From: Niebla homalea
Lineage: Eukaryota; Ascomycota; Lecanoromycetes; Lecanorales; Ramalinaceae
Length of the DNA stretch: 64,000 nt
NCBI GenBank assembly: GCA_019925105.1
Contig: JAHGAU010000016.1
Coordinates: 930,001-994,000 of the forward strand
Direction of reading: 5' to 3'
The notes beneath the pieces were generated by a model. That model searched no databases and had not been told where the DNA came from. It saw only the letters and a program-made list of their open reading frames with translations. Shown here piece by piece: positions 11,363 through 23,100 of the stretch. The translations under genes and the position numbers were made by a program. The first letter of the stretch is position 1, and each line of letters begins with the position of its first letter.

Positions 11363-12086
11363 GAGGATAACGGAGAGGGTCTGTTTGTGTGTGAGCAGTG
11401 GAGGGGAGGCGCACGATAAAAACCTCTGAAGGAGGCATCCTCATTGACATCGCTAAGACTTGGGGGTGTATGAGATATCAATGCGCGTAAGAGTTACGCA
11501 AGAAAATGGTAGCCATGAAGGGACGCCCAAAGTCGATTCCTTCTTCTGATGCATCTACAGCCTGCATGGTTTTGTGGTAGGACTAGAATAGTTCTGCATG
11601 ACAATACTCCAATGTCTACAAACAATCACTGCAGTTTACTTTTGCTCTTACACGAGCATTTCCAATCCCTTTGCAAGCAATGAGATTGGGGATTGCGTGA
11701 CCTGACAACAGGAACTAGGCTTGGGTGTGTGTCTGATATTGGCAGTGCCAAGACTTGGTGATCTTTCAGTTTTCTTATTCTTTCAACCTTATCATCGTTT
11801 CGACATCCTACGAGGGACAGCTTAATCCAACAATGAGATCTATCGCAACCATGGTCATCTATGACAGCAACGCTTCCCTACTCGCAAACGCTCCAGCTCT
11901 CATCGTCAAAATACCTTAGCAGGCCTTGAACATCGTTCCTAGGTCCGCCCATTCTCCGCAAAAAAGGCCACCTCTTTCGCAACCCTCATCCAACCAGGCA
12001 CCCACCCTTGCCATTGACGACCAGCCCCTTCCAGATCTCTTCAAAATTTCTCCTCCATCCTTTTTCACTCCCCACCCGCCACCGCA
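11363..12086. other. CHZ1 3' region and BET1 5' region
   Basis: No gene is supported. Reverse-strand open frames over 11110-11481 are low-complexity Ser/His mirror images of the CHZ1 acidic tail. Pyrimidine-rich stretches before 12087 fit the BET1 leader. Confidence 0.5.
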
Positions 12087-12807
12087 ATGGCATCAAGGTA
12101 ACCCGATCCCTCCTTCTCGCCGGTCCGCCCTTTGCGCCCACCCCCTCATTATCCTTCTCTCCCTCACAAACCCAAGGCAAGCATCTCCGGCTTCTAACAC
12201 CCCCACCAGCAGATTCGCCAGCACATCCACCCTCCACCAACGCGACCCCCGCTCCGCCCTCTTCGACTCCTACACCGGCGACCGCCGCAGCAGCAGCCGG
12301 CCCGCCTCATCCCCCGCGCCGTCCCGCCCCGGCGGCGCATCATCATCGCCGTATCCATCATCATCCTACGCGCCCGGCAGCGGCCACCACCACTCGCCAT
12401 ATCAACAGGTTGCGGGGGGGTGGCAGGCGAGCGGCGGGAGCAGCAGCAGCAGCAGCAGCAGCAACGGTGGTGGGGCCGGGTTCCGGGGCGCGACACCGAA
12501 CGCCAAGGGCCAATACTCGACCGCGACGCTCGACTCGCTCGAGCGCCAGAACGACGACCAGATCTCGCTCATGTCCGGGAAGGTGTCGCAGCTCAAGGAC
12601 ATGACGATTGCGATTGGCGAGGAGATCAAGGCGTCGAGCGGTCTGGCGGAGACGATGAATGAAGGGTTCGAGAAGACGAGGGTCCGGTTGAGGGGCACGA
12701 TGGGGAGGATGTTGAGGATGGCGGAGAGGACGGGGGTGGGGTGGAGGGTGTGGGTCGGGTTTTTTGCGTTGGTGTGGTGTGTTTTTGTGTATGTTTGGCT
12801 TTTCTGA
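12087..12807 (+). CDS. BET1: Bet1-like ER-Golgi Qc-SNARE
   Basis: This is a tail-anchored SNARE for fusion of ER-derived vesicles with the Golgi. Exon 1 (12087-12097) encodes just MASR across the junction; a 115-bp intron (GTAACC...AGCAG) leads to exon 2 (12213-12807), giving 201 residues. The N-terminal 100 residues are Ser/Gly/Pro-rich and disordered, with an eight-serine run. The SNARE helix begins near residue 108 with ATLDSLERQNDDQISLMSGK and continues through KDMTIAIGEEIK and MNEGFEKTRVRL, which matches Bet1. A C-terminal transmembrane segment (about residues 180-200) ends two residues before the stop, as expected for a tail anchor. The tiny first exon is supported because it restores the fungal MASRF start. 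Confidence 0.88.
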
Positions 12808-13226
12808 GGGGGTTGGAGGGGGCCGGAGGGAGGGAATGGGAAGAAGATGGGCGAAGAGGGGAGGATGGCGCGGATGGTTGAGGGAGATCGTCGGTGCGGA
12901 CGGAGTTCTAGGACTTGGGATTCAGGAGACTGTATCCTCGCAACGAAGCCATGGGGTATTGGCTCAAGAATCCGAGGAGCAGGCTACAAGGCAATGGATT
13001 GCAGCAAGCAGGGGAAGGTCACCTTCTTTGCTGGATGGGCAGCAAGCGTTATTATTTTGATGCATAGCGAGGGTCAGCAATCCACAATGGTTTTCACTTA
13101 GTATCTTGTATACAGCGATGTTTAATCTCATCTTCGACGTTGGGGAAGAAACTTCTAGGAAGCCATTACCAGCAGAATCTCATGCCCTCATGATCATCGT
13201 CTCTCCGAGCGCCCAACGCCGAACAT
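12808..13226. other. Convergent 3' region between BET1 and APC15
   Basis: 419 bp between two converging stop codons. It presumably contains both 3' UTRs and transcription ends. No separate gene or clear structure is seen. Confidence 0.5.
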
Positions 13227-14961
13227 TCAAGTTCCCCTCCCACGATCTCTCCTCCGCCTGTACGCCGCTGCCGCCTCTGCCTCCCCCAATCCTTCGTTGT
13301 TCCTCGCAGTAGCTCCAGGTACACCACCAACATTCCTTCCCCCAGTATCACCACGAACAATCCTGCCTGTACCACCACCACCACCAACACTGCCACTCAC
13401 CCCACTGACCGGACCCAAGCTTGTCCTTCCATCGACAATTCCACCGATGCCATCAAGCCCCGTACCAACAGTCAGAGGACTGCTCCCAAACACGCTCCCC
13501 CCCAGCAGACTATCCTCTCCAATGCCCAACCCCAATCCACCATCAAAGCTACTATTCCCCAGATCAGCATCGAAACTTGGTGTCTGAAATGCATTCCTCC
13601 TCCTGTCACTCCTTCTCTCACTCCCCGTAACCCGCTCGTGACCCGGCGCCTGGTCTCTCCTGCGCTGCCGTCTCAGCTGTCTTTGCTCGAAGGAGAGTTC
13701 TTCAACCGGTGGAGTCGGTGGGAAAGCAGCAGCAGCAGCAGCAGCAGCAGCGCTCGTTCCGTACATGGTCCCTACCATCGTAGCTCCTCCTCTCGCCGAA
13801 GAAGAAGCCTGCGCTCCAATGATCGAGTTCTGACCATCACCCATCCAACCACGACCACCGCCACTGCTTCTCCCCAGTACGGCCGCATGACCATGCGGAC
13901 CGGCAGCCCTGCTGGTGTCAGCCCATTCGTCATCACTACTCGCATCCTCAACCTCCGTGTCCGTGTGCTCGAAGCTCCCCGCTTCCGGCACACCGGCATC
14001 GAGATCCATGCCCGCACCATCGCTCATTCCACTCATCCCCGGCGTAGCCATCCCAGCAGGCGTACGTGGCGTGACAACAGCCCCACTCGGCGTCCTCGTC
14101 GCCCACTCCGGCAACGCCATCGCTGCGGCGGCGTGATTATTGTAACTCTGCTGCTGCTGCTGCTGCGCTTGCCTCGACGGTCGTGGCGGGGATGATCCAT
14201 AATCGCCCTCCCCTCAAACACCCCCAACCCCTCGATCCCACCCCCTCCTCCTCCTCCTCCTCCCCTTCCTCCCCTGAATCCCCCGAAAACCCCGCCATCG
14301 CCGCCTCCTCCCCACTCCCCTCCCCATCCCCCTCCTCCTCCTCCTCCTCCTCCTCAGTCCACCCCTCCTCCCCCTCCGCATCCGGCACCTCCCCATCCAA
14401 ATCCGCTTCCATCCCCTCCTCCTCCTCCTCCCCCTCCCCCTCCCCATCTCCCTCCTCCTCCTCCGCCTCCGCAGCCATCATCGCCAACTCCGCCTCCCGC
14501 GCCCGCATCACCTCCGTCTCCGCCCTCTCCACCCGCTCATCCTCCAACCCTTGCAACGTCCGGGCGACCCCCGGCGGGCGCAGCCACGTGGAGCCGAAGC
14601 GCGCGATGTGCGTGCGGCGCCGCTGCAGGAGCGATTCGTCCTGGGAGAGGCGCACCAGGGTCGCGGAGGGGGGCGCGCGGGGGGCGGGTGCGTTGGGGTG
14701 CTGGTGCTGGTGCTGGTGCTGGTGCGGAGCTGGCACAACACCCGGAGCAGCAGCAGCAGCAGCAGCGCCGTTGGTGGTGGTGAAGGTGGGGTTGTGGGGG
14801 TTGGTGGTGGTGGGGTGGTGGTGGTGGGGGAAGGAGTGGGGGAGGGAGGGGCGCGGGGATCTGGATGGGGGGAGGGGGTTAGTGAGATGGGGGAGGGAGA
14901 GGGGGAAAGGGTTTGGTGGGGGCTTTACTGGTGGTGGATGGAGGACTGGAAGGGAGAGCAT
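13227..14961 (-). CDS. APC15: Apc15/Mnd2-like anaphase-promoting complex subunit
   Basis: Apc15 is a small APC/C subunit that promotes Cdc20 turnover and release of the mitotic checkpoint complex. The first part (from ATG at 14961) begins MLSLPVLHPP and carries the diagnostic block DESLLQRRRTHIARFGSTWL followed by RPPGVARTLQGLEDER and a coiled, Glu-rich tail. The second part (to the stop at 13227) starts near ALPEWATRTPSGAVVTPRTP and is Gly/Ser/Ala-rich. The two parts are in different frames, so an intron or a sequence error lies near 14150-14250. One possible intron is 14241-14163 (GTGGGA...GCGCAG, 79 bp), giving about 551 residues, but its donor is weak and no branch site is obvious. Homopeptide runs (Ala9, Glu8, Gln6) make this region prone to indels. 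The family call rests on the FGSTWLRPPGV block. Confidence 0.78.
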
Positions 14962-15891
14962 TGTTGGTAGCCTGCTGGCTTTGAGCGTTGGCTTGCAGAG
15001 TTAGTGTTCTTCTTGGTGGGCGTTGCAGGTTGAAGAAGGCTGATTTGGATGGATGGAGTAAACACGCCTCGGCTTCACTTGCTAGGCCTGAGCGTTGGCC
15101 AATCAGATGTGAGTAAAAGGTAAGGCTGGAGTAGGCTTTCGAGGAAACAGAAAGGTAGGCTGCTCTGGAATTCAGATGGAGATTTGATCACTTGTATGGA
15201 GGTCTCGACAGAGCCCTCTGACAATGTAAAGTCTGAGTATCAACCTCAAACCCAAACATTGTCCGATGGAGCTGGAGATTGCAGTACCCCCGTCGATGAA
15301 ATCAATGCGTCTATTTCTTATGTGCCGAAGGCTGGCGTAAGAAGAGAGAGTTTTAAAGATGGGACTCGGGGACTGGGGAAAGGCACATGAGAAAAATAAC
15401 GTTTTAACGGTTGGAGATGAAAAGCTCCTGATATTACGCTTTGATGTTAAGAATCCCTTTTCCGTTTTTTAACATACCCGCGATTATCGCTTAAAGAGTT
15501 GCAGATACTTAAATGCTACGATATAACCTTAATACCTTTTAAGCTCCTACAGATGCGGTTGTTAGTGTTACATTACTACCCAGCTGAAATTCCGATTCCT
15601 TCCGAGCTGAATATATCTCTCTTCGAGTCGTCATGCAAATATATAAGGAAGTTGCTTCCTTTCGCCTCCCCTGGCGATCGCCCTTACACCAGGGTCCAAA
15701 GAGCTTTGACCAGCTCTCTAAGCATCTGGGAGGATTCGCTTGTCATTGAGCTGGTAGTAATTCCAAGTTGTCAACCTCATCAATCAAACCTGCCTTGATC
15801 CGTCCCCCTTACCAGATGCGCATTCCTCCCCTTACCACATACACCACCCCATCCCCATCCTCATCCTATCCCTCCACCCCTTCCTCCCCCC
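14962..15891. other. APC15 upstream and EMI1 downstream region, no gene seen
   Basis: 930 bp with no supported gene. The segment nearest 14962 is the likely APC15 promoter. A 68-codon plus-strand frame at 15184-15390 and a 99-codon one at 15499-15798 lack recognisable features. Confidence 0.5.
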
Positions 15892-16614
15892 TCAATGCGT
15901 GCGCCTCCCCTCCCCCCGCCCCACCGGCGGATACTCCGGCACCTCCCCGGTAGCAAACACCCCCTCATCAACCCGGTACCGCCTCTGCCTCCAGACATCC
16001 TCACTGCAGCCCTCCCGCCTGCCCCGGATCCGCTGATCCTGCTCCCAATACCGCCGCCGCACCCGCTCCTCCCGCTCCTCCGGGTCCAAGCCCGGGTTCC
16101 GGTTCGTGCGGACGCACCACCAGAAGTTGCTCCAGTGCTGCGAGCAGTTGCGCAGCGTGCCGTAGCGGTACACGTGCAGGAACTGGCCGCCGGGGGATTG
16201 GCAGTGGAAGGCGGCGTCGAAGTGTTGGTGGCAGTTGGTGCTGGAGGGGTAGAGGTGGGAGGGGGTTAGCAGGGGCTTGGGCTTTGTGGTGGGGTCGTCA
16301 TCGTCGTCGTCGTCGTCGTCGTATTCTAGATCGTCGTAGTCGTCATCGTCGTCGCCGTGGGCGGTTTCGAGCCGGCGGGGCACGGCGGCTGGGGGGGTTT
16401 GGAGGGATTTGAAGTAGGCGAGGACTTCTTCGTTGGCTAGTTGATCGCGGGTTTTGGGAGGTGGTTTGGGGTACGTGGTAGAAGATGAGGGAGAGTCTCC
16501 GTCCTGGGTATTGGTGGATGACGGGTCAGGAGGGTTTTCGATTTGGGATGGTGTCGGTGCAGAAGCGGTTTCAATTGTATCTTGTTTGTTTGTGGAGTTC
16601 CAGAGCCAGCCCAT
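15892..16614 (-). CDS. EMI1: Emi1-like twin-CX9C protein (DUF3128)
   Basis: The yeast Emi1 family is needed for early meiotic gene induction and belongs to the twin-CX9C class typical of the mitochondrial intermembrane space. The ATG at 16614 gives MGWLWNSTNKQ and 240 residues; an open frame continues upstream but has no homology-like content. The N-terminal half is Pro/Ser-rich, followed by an acidic Asp run. The conserved domain shows CHQHFDAAFHC and then CSQHWSNFWWC, two CX9C pairs, with GGQFLHVYRYGTLRNC between. The C-terminus is Arg/Glu-rich and ends SEDVWRQRRY plus a short tail. It is divergent from YME2, another mitochondrial gene, with 273 bp between starts. Localisation and role are inferred from the family. 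Confidence 0.87.
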   Translation of the reverse strand: MGWLWNSTNKQDTIETASAPTPSQIENPPDPSSTNTQDGDSPSSSTTYPKPPPKTRDQLANEEVLAYFKSLQTPPAAVPRRLETAHGDDDDDYDDLEYDDDDDDDDDPTTKPKPLLTPSHLYPSSTNCHQHFDAAFHCQSPGGQFLHVYRYGTLRNCSQHWSNFWWCVRTNRNPGLDPEEREERVRRRYWEQDQRIRGRREGCSEDVWRQRRYRVDEGVFATGEVPEYPPVGRGEGRRTH

Positions 16615-16887
16615 TGAGCTCGAGAATGGATCTGCTAATTGAATGTCGATGCTGTGGAATGGATGTTTGAAAGCTCCTTCCGCTTCTTGCGGAGAAGTCA
16701 ACCGCGGTTGGCGCCGTTTGCGGGAAACTTCGACGTCACAAGTGCAATTCGGCTGCCAACTTTGTTTACGGAGGATGCAGAAAACCATCTGCACCATCTA
16801 CCACGTCGTTAAGGACCCGATCAGTCTGATGATATCTCACCGACCTTTGTGAATAACCATGAGTCTCTGGTGACCTCAACACGCATA
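16615..16887. promoter_or_regulatory. Bidirectional promoter between EMI1 and YME2
   Basis: The 273 bp between the two divergent ATGs must hold both core promoters. No specific operator could be recognised. Confidence 0.5.
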
Positions 16888-19544
16888 ATGCCAACGCCTT
16901 TCATCCTCCCTCGTCCAACCCTTTTCTCCCGAATACGTTTCCGAGCCCTTCAATGCTCAGCTAGAACGCTGCGAACCCAGATAACTCGTCGTCATACGAG
17001 CTCGAAAGCTACGGTTGTGCAAGCTACTATAGCGAGTGGCAGGCGCTTCAAGTCTACAGATACTGGTACAGGGGACGAGAAGACAGGGCACATCGAGTGT
17101 GATCCAGGGCGCAATGAGGGTCTATTATTTCTTGACAGTAGGCCTGGATGATTCACAAATCAGAAGCTGTTGGACTGAACCTGACAAGCCGCACAGATGT
17201 CTTTCCTCTGAAGCTCAGCATACTTCTCAACCTGCCCTTTCGGACGCTGATCGACATCAACAAACTCCTGCCTAATCTTATGAAAAGGTTCGACAATCCG
17301 GAATATGCTGCTGCAGATCCGGGAGCTATCGCTCAGCAAGCCTCTCCCTCGTCAGCCCAGTTTCAAATTACGAACATACTGCCGCGCGTTGGAGAGGGAG
17401 GTGCCTTTGTCAAATTTACTCATTCCGTCGATCAAGACGCCCAGGCGATCGAAAAGCATGTCAAGGCGCATCTGAAGGAGAAGCCGATCAAGCCATGGTT
17501 CAATCCTCTCAAGCAGTCAAGGGCTTTCCTTGTGAAGGGTGTGCCCTGGCTTGAGGATCTCCATCGTGTGCCAAGCCCAGCTCTGAAGGTAGAATTTGTA
17601 CCACCAGCTCCAGGTGAGAAAGCCGAAGAGCTTGGGCAAGAGGTACTCTACACGCTTTTTCGTCAATATGGGAAGCTCAGGGATATAACGCCGCAGCCGA
17701 CCGACTCCAAGGATCTGCCCAAATATGCCATGCTTCGATTTCATCGTATACGGCACGCTATCATGGCCAAGAATTGTCTGCATGGATATACCATACCAGC
17801 CAAGGAGGGAGGTGGCAACGCTGGAACGTCGTTGAAGATGACATATCAGCAGACCAAGAAAGCGCACTTCATACTAGACTGGCTACTCAACCATCCGAGA
17901 ATCACTTTCCCTCTGCTAGTCGCCTTGGTTACCACTCTAGCTGTGGCGATATTCGACCCTATTCGCACATTCTCCATCAAAGCTCATGTCACTCGCTCAT
18001 TCCACATCACGGACAACAAAGTCTACAAATGGTTCAGATCGCAAGCTAGCCGAGCGAATCAGATGCTGAACTTGAGCTCCCACCGAAATCAAGATGCCAG
18101 CCTGAGAGCCATTTGGGACGACCGCAAAGATGACATCGACCAGATCCAGACTTGGTTGATGGAAAGTGCTGACACCTTCATCGTCATCCAAGGTCCTCGA
18201 GGCTCCGGTAAAAGAGAGCTGGTCTTGGATCAAGCCCTCAAAGGCCGGCGCAACAATCTCCTCATTGACTGCAAAGCCATCCAAGAAGCCCGAGGTGACG
18301 CCCCAACAATCCGTGCAGCAGCAGACCAAGTCGGTTACCGCCCAGTCTTCTCCTGGATGAACAGTATCAGCAGTCTTATCGACCTAGCCGCCCAAGGTAC
18401 CATCGGCACCAAGACCGGCTTCTCGGAAACCCTCGACACGCAGCTCCAAAAGATCTGGCAATCCACATCCACCGCTCTCCGCGAAATCGCCCTCCACTCC
18501 CGCACCAAGGACGACAAAGACGCCCAACTCGGCGACGACGAGTACCTTGAAGCCCACCCCGAGATCCGCCCTGTGGTGGTAATTGACAACTTTCTCCACA
18601 AATCCGCCGAGACCAGCTCCCTCACCTACGACAAGATCGCCGAGTGGGCCGCCCAGCTCACCACGTCCAACGCCGCTCATGTCATCTTCCTCACCAACGA
18701 TGTCTCCTTTTCCAAATCCCTCAGCAAAGCCCTACCGGATCGCGTGTTCCGCCAAATCTCCCTTGGCGACCTCACTCCGGAAGTAGCCAAGCGTTTCATC
18801 CTGGACCATCTAGACGCTGATGTCGACCCCAAGACTACCTCCACCCCCCCATCCCAACTCCGCCCCGATCTCTCCAACGAGCTGGAGAAATGCCTCCCCA
18901 TCCTCGGCGGCCGCCTAACGGACCTTGAATTCCTCGCCCGCCGCCTCAAGACCGGTGAAACCCCTCGCGCCGCCATCGACGAAATAATTGCACAGTCCGC
19001 CTCGGAGATATTGAAGATGTACATCATGGACCCCCCTTCCTCCTCCCCCGACCGGCAGAAATGGTCACCCACACAAGCATGGCTCCTCATCAAAAAGCTC
19101 GCCGAGAAGCCGGAGTTGCGCTATCATGAAATCCTGCTTGACGATACGATGGGGAAAGCTGCGGGGGCAGGAGCGGAAGCCACGTTGCAGGCGCTGGAGC
19201 AGGCAGAGCTAATCACGATCGTCAGTTATCCCAACGGACGACCCAAAGCCATCAAGCCCGGCAAACCGGTTTACACGGCCGCATTTCGGGAGTTGACCGA
19301 GGATAAGGTGTTGGCTGCGAGGCTCGATCTAGCGATCTTGACGGAATTGACCAAGGGCGAGGTCGAGGGGATGAGGAAGGCGGAGGAGGAGTTGAGGTTG
19401 TTGGGCGAGCTGCCCGGCAACCCGGGGGAGTTGGGCGGGAGGGTGAGGTGGTTGTTGGGAAAAGTCAGGGGGAGCCAGGAGAAAGTGGAGGGGTGGGAAC
19501 GGGAGGGGAAGGGGTTGAAGGAGGTGCTGGGGAGGGAATTCTGA
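16888..19544 (+). CDS. YME2: Yme2/RNA12-like mitochondrial inner-membrane protein
   Basis: Yme2 is an inner-membrane protein affecting mtDNA nucleoid structure and escape of DNA from mitochondria. Exon 1 (16888-17137) encodes an Arg/Ser-rich presequence and DEKTGHIECDPGRNEGLLFL; a 59-bp intron (17138-17196, CTGAC branch, CACAG acceptor) joins exactly to VFPLKLSILLNLPF in exon 2 (17197-19544). The product has 865 residues. An RRM-like domain starts near residue 190 (SRAFLVKGVPWL), a transmembrane segment FPLLVALVTTLAVAIF is near 321-337, and an AAA-like ATPase part follows with Walker A GPRGSGKRE near 416-424 and a Walker B-like PVVVIDNFL near 542. Length and domain order match the family. It is convergent with MCL1. 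Confidence 0.93.
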
Positions 19545-19808
19545 AGACTGTGGATGGTGTGTGGTGCAGATAAGGGAATGGATGGTGGAGTGCGTGATAT
19601 AGGTGGAAGGGTGTATGTACATACGGGATTGTGCAGCGCTTCTGGTTCCAATGGCGTAACGGCCACGGATGATACCACTCTGTTTACACGCAATGTTGTC
19701 GTACATGTTTGATCATGGAATTGTACATTATCTGATCGATACCGAATGCTTACTTTCCTCGCACGCAGACATCAGTACGCACATTAGTCTTTGCTCTACC
19801 ATCATCCC

Positions 19809-22533
19809 TCATGCCAGCTCGTCCACTTCCCCCAACAACCTCCGCTCCGCCACCTCCGCGATCTTCTCGCCCAGCACCGTGTGTCCATACCTCGCCGCCA
19901 CTTTGCCCGCCGCCTCCACCATCCGCCCATTCGTATCGCTCAGCAGGTTCACCAGCTCCAACGCTTTCATGCCCCTCTCCTCGCCCTCTCTGCACTCCAC
20001 ATTGATCAGCTGGAGCAGGACTTTATCAACTTCCATCTCCCGCCTCGCCAGCTCCGTCCGCTGGCTGTGTGTGGGGTTGCTCGGTATGGCGTCCGAGAGC
20101 AGCGAGTGCATGAGTGACGTCCGCAGGTAACTCTCCTCCAACCTTGGACCGTCCGCCACGGCCGCCGACTCTCTGTCTGCCTCGGGAGAAGATGGCTTCT
20201 GGGCGGCAATCGCGACGGGCATCCTCAACTCAAACTCACTCAGCAATGGTTTCGGGAAGTATGGGTGCTGGTCCCCTCCTTTGAGGATGATGCAATGGAA
20301 CTTCTCCTGCGCAACAGCGACGGGCCAATAAGTCTCCTCCTTGCCTCCCCCTCTCAGCCTATCCAACCGTTTGGTGTCGAGGAGGGGGACCCACCGCGCT
20401 TGCCCCTGGGCGCGCCAGTGCTGCAGCACGAGCAGCACGCCGTGGGAGTCATAGATGCATGGATCACCCACATCAGAGAAGAAGATGGACTTCAGAGATG
20501 AGTGGGCGGGGAGCGCGACGGTGTCCTCGGATTGCAAAACCTCATCGCGTTTGATGTTTTCGAGGGAGTAAAGAAGCTTGGTAGAGCCGTCGGGACCCAT
20601 GGGGCCGTTGCCCATAGTGAGGATGTAGTCGTGCCATGAGGCGCAGGTGACGGTGGGGGAGGACTTCTGGCGGTAGACGCGGTAGGGGGTGCCGAACAGT
20701 GTAAAGATGCGGACGTAGTCGGCCGAGGTGGTGGCGATGATGAATGAGTCTGATAGGGCGATGGATGTAACGGTTTCGTTCTCGGGGAGGCGGGTTCGCC
20801 AATCTGCGCGGGCGGTCCAGGTTTCATGAGGGCGGTAGAAGATGGTTGAGGGGGTTTGGGAGGATTTGTTGGGGGGACAGGAGAAAAGGGCACCGTGTTC
20901 GTTGAGGCAAGCTTTGTCGTATTCGTAGGGGTCAGTGAAGTGGAAGTCCCGATGGTAGTCACGGTCGTAGAATTCGACGGTAACAGTGTTGTGGGTGTCT
21001 TGGTCGACGGTCCAGACGAAGCCGGTGAGGTTGACGCATAGGTATTTGCGATTCCCACGCCAGGGGGTGCTGCCTGGTTGGAAGGAATGGTGGATGCGAG
21101 GTTGCCAGGATGAAGGGGCTCTTCGCTTGTGGTCAATGTCATCGATTTCTTCGAGGTGGTCATTGCCTCTTTTGAGGCCAGAGACATAGCCTGCTCCGTC
21201 ATCATCGCTGACGAAGTCGTCTTCATCTGCAGCATCGCCGAGAATCGAGTCCAAGGTGTCGGGCGTGCCTTTCCGTCGTGCACGAGGCTCTTGAGGCAAT
21301 TTGTGACCGTTTGTGACGACTTTGCGAGCGTTACCATCCGTCTCTGCCAAGGGGTCCCTGATGAAAGGGGCATGCTGCAGTGTCTTTTCAAGGAGCGGTG
21401 CCACGTCAGACTGTACGAAGTTGTCGTAGATGAAGAGCTCGCCATCGGAAGTGACGAATGAGACGATGTTCTCATGCGAGTGCCATACAAGATCTGTAAC
21501 GTTAGGGTAGTCGTACCTACTCCAGATTCAGTGCTCCACTGTTCAATTGAACTTAAAAGGGGATCGTACCTTGCGACGATTTTCTGGGATTTGGTGTCCC
21601 ACAGCAAGACCTTTCGATCTTTTCCAGCGGTGAGAAGTAATGCACCATTCGGTGACCAGGCAAGTGCTGTGATGTCGCCCATGTGGCCACCAGAGAATGA
21701 CCGCTGGGATTCTCCATCATTGTGTGAAATGACTTGGATGTCTCTCGTTGCTGTGGGAGCAGCGAAAGCTCGGCCATCCGGATGCCAGGCAGCTTTGGAA
21801 CTTGTCTCAGCCTCAATGTCAAGGGTTTGTATGACACCTTGGATCCTCCTTTTCAGCTCGGGCTCTTCTTTGCTCAGACTGTAGAGGTAGACAGTGCCGT
21901 CCGTACATGAGGCGGCTACAAAGGTACCGCTTGGGTCGTATGAGAGATGTTTGGCCGGTTTAGGCAGGTCTCGCAGGTAGAGTATCTTGAAACTATCCTC
22001 GAGGTTGACAATTTTCACCGCAAGCTCGCTACGACAGTTTTAGCAGCCAGCTTGGAAGCAATTGGGTCCGTGAACCTACTCGCTGGCTATGGCGGCCCAT
22101 TGACCATCGGGAGATAAGGCAATGTCACGAATAGGGAGGGTGCATCGTGTCACCATCTTCTCATAGGTGCAGTTTTCGAGCGAGTACATGCATACCGTCC
22201 CATCTTCGGAACCTGTAAGGAAGAATTCATTCTGGATTTGAGGTTAATTCGGTCTCCTTTATGATGGAGTTGATTGGGTGATGCGTACGGTAGCTGCTAC
22301 GGCTGTATTGTTATCCTGACAATCATCCAAATTTGCTGGTTCGCCATCGGAGCCCGTGGTATAGACTCGCACGACATTGTTCGATCCTGCCGTCACCAAT
22401 TTCTTGCCATTTGGGGTGTATGCGAGGAAAGTCGGACCGGAGGGATCTGTTTTGATTAGCAGGGGAGCGCAATTCCGTGTGAAGACTGACGGGCTGGTCG
22501 CGCCCTCACTCTGTGTTGCGTGACAGTTGCCAT
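19809..22533 (-). CDS. MCL1: Mcl1/Ctf4/SepB replisome adaptor
   Basis: The product is a trimeric hub that couples CMG helicase to DNA polymerase alpha and supports sister cohesion. Five exons (22533-22491, 22446-22289, 22231-22080, 22028-21570, 21516-19809) with introns of 44, 57, 51 and 53 bp give 839 residues. Spliced joints restore RARPAHPSGPTFLAYTPNG, NEFFLTGSEDGTV, SDELAVKIVNLEDSF and KIVARYDYPNVTDLVW, all family-like. The N-terminal WD40 propeller covers about residues 10-300, an acidic linker follows, the second propeller starts near 415 with FQPGSTPWRGNRKYLCVNLT, and a helical C-terminus ends the protein. There is no HMG box, as in other fungi. A perfect MluI cell-cycle box lies 113 bp upstream, consistent with S-phase expression. 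It is convergent with YME2. Confidence 0.93.
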
Positions 22534-22645
22534 TGCACGTTATGATACCGGTTGTGCGATTTCCTGTGTGCTAGCTCCAATTGGTACAAATCATAGAAGA
22601 AATATCATGAGGTTGGCCGAGGCGGCAGCTTGGTGGGAAGGCTTG

Positions 22646-22674
22646 ACGCGTTTAGTCGCGCCACTGGAGACGCG
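22646..22674. promoter_or_regulatory. MluI cell-cycle box upstream of MCL1
   Basis: ACGCGT lies at 22646-22651, with a second ACGCG core at 22670-22674. They are 113 and 137 bp upstream of the MCL1 ATG. MBF-type factors bind this sequence in genes for DNA replication, so the location fits the gene. Binding itself is inferred. Confidence 0.5.
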
Positions 22675-23100
22675 CTTGATCACGTGACTGATTTCTTCAA
22701 TCTAAAATCACCCCTTTTCATCTTGTCTTCTCTCAGGCTGCCAGGCAGGCAGGCTCTCCACCTTGTTACGGAGAGCGCAACCCTAGCTCCTAGTCCAGCT
22801 ACGAGCAGGTATCATCATGAAAAGGAAGACTCTCGATTGTTGCTGTTTGGACTCGTATCAGAGTCAAAATAAAATCTGAATGCATCATCACTGACGCCGT
22901 CGCAAGCTACTAGATATTATTGCATTCTATGCTGCGTGATTTGTCTGGTTTGTTTGCATCCCATCACTTATTCACGGTGTCACAAGTGGGGCACTTTCAG
23001 GGCTAGCCAAGTCGTCAATCATCACAACAAATCCCATTGCTCTTGCTCTCATCTCTTTCCTCTACACTTTCTTTACATATTGAGGTCCACCATCGCAATC

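Noticed and set aside
12008..12604. 198-codon plus Pro/Thr-rich frame over BET1
   Set aside because: It is an out-of-frame reading of the BET1 exon; the SNARE frame is the real one.
14183..15004. 273-codon plus frame with long Ser runs
   Set aside because: It lies antisense to the acidic APC15 tail; Ser runs are the complement of GAG/GAA codons.
20492..22018. 508-codon minus frame as a single gene
   Set aside because: It is correct only in its first part (MCL1 exon 4); after 21570 the true gene splices into another frame that carries the second propeller.
22600..22690. tRNA-like A-box words (GGTTGGCCGAGG) upstream of MCL1
   Set aside because: No B box, anticodon arm or acceptor stem can be built; the GC-rich words are better explained by the MluI-box promoter.
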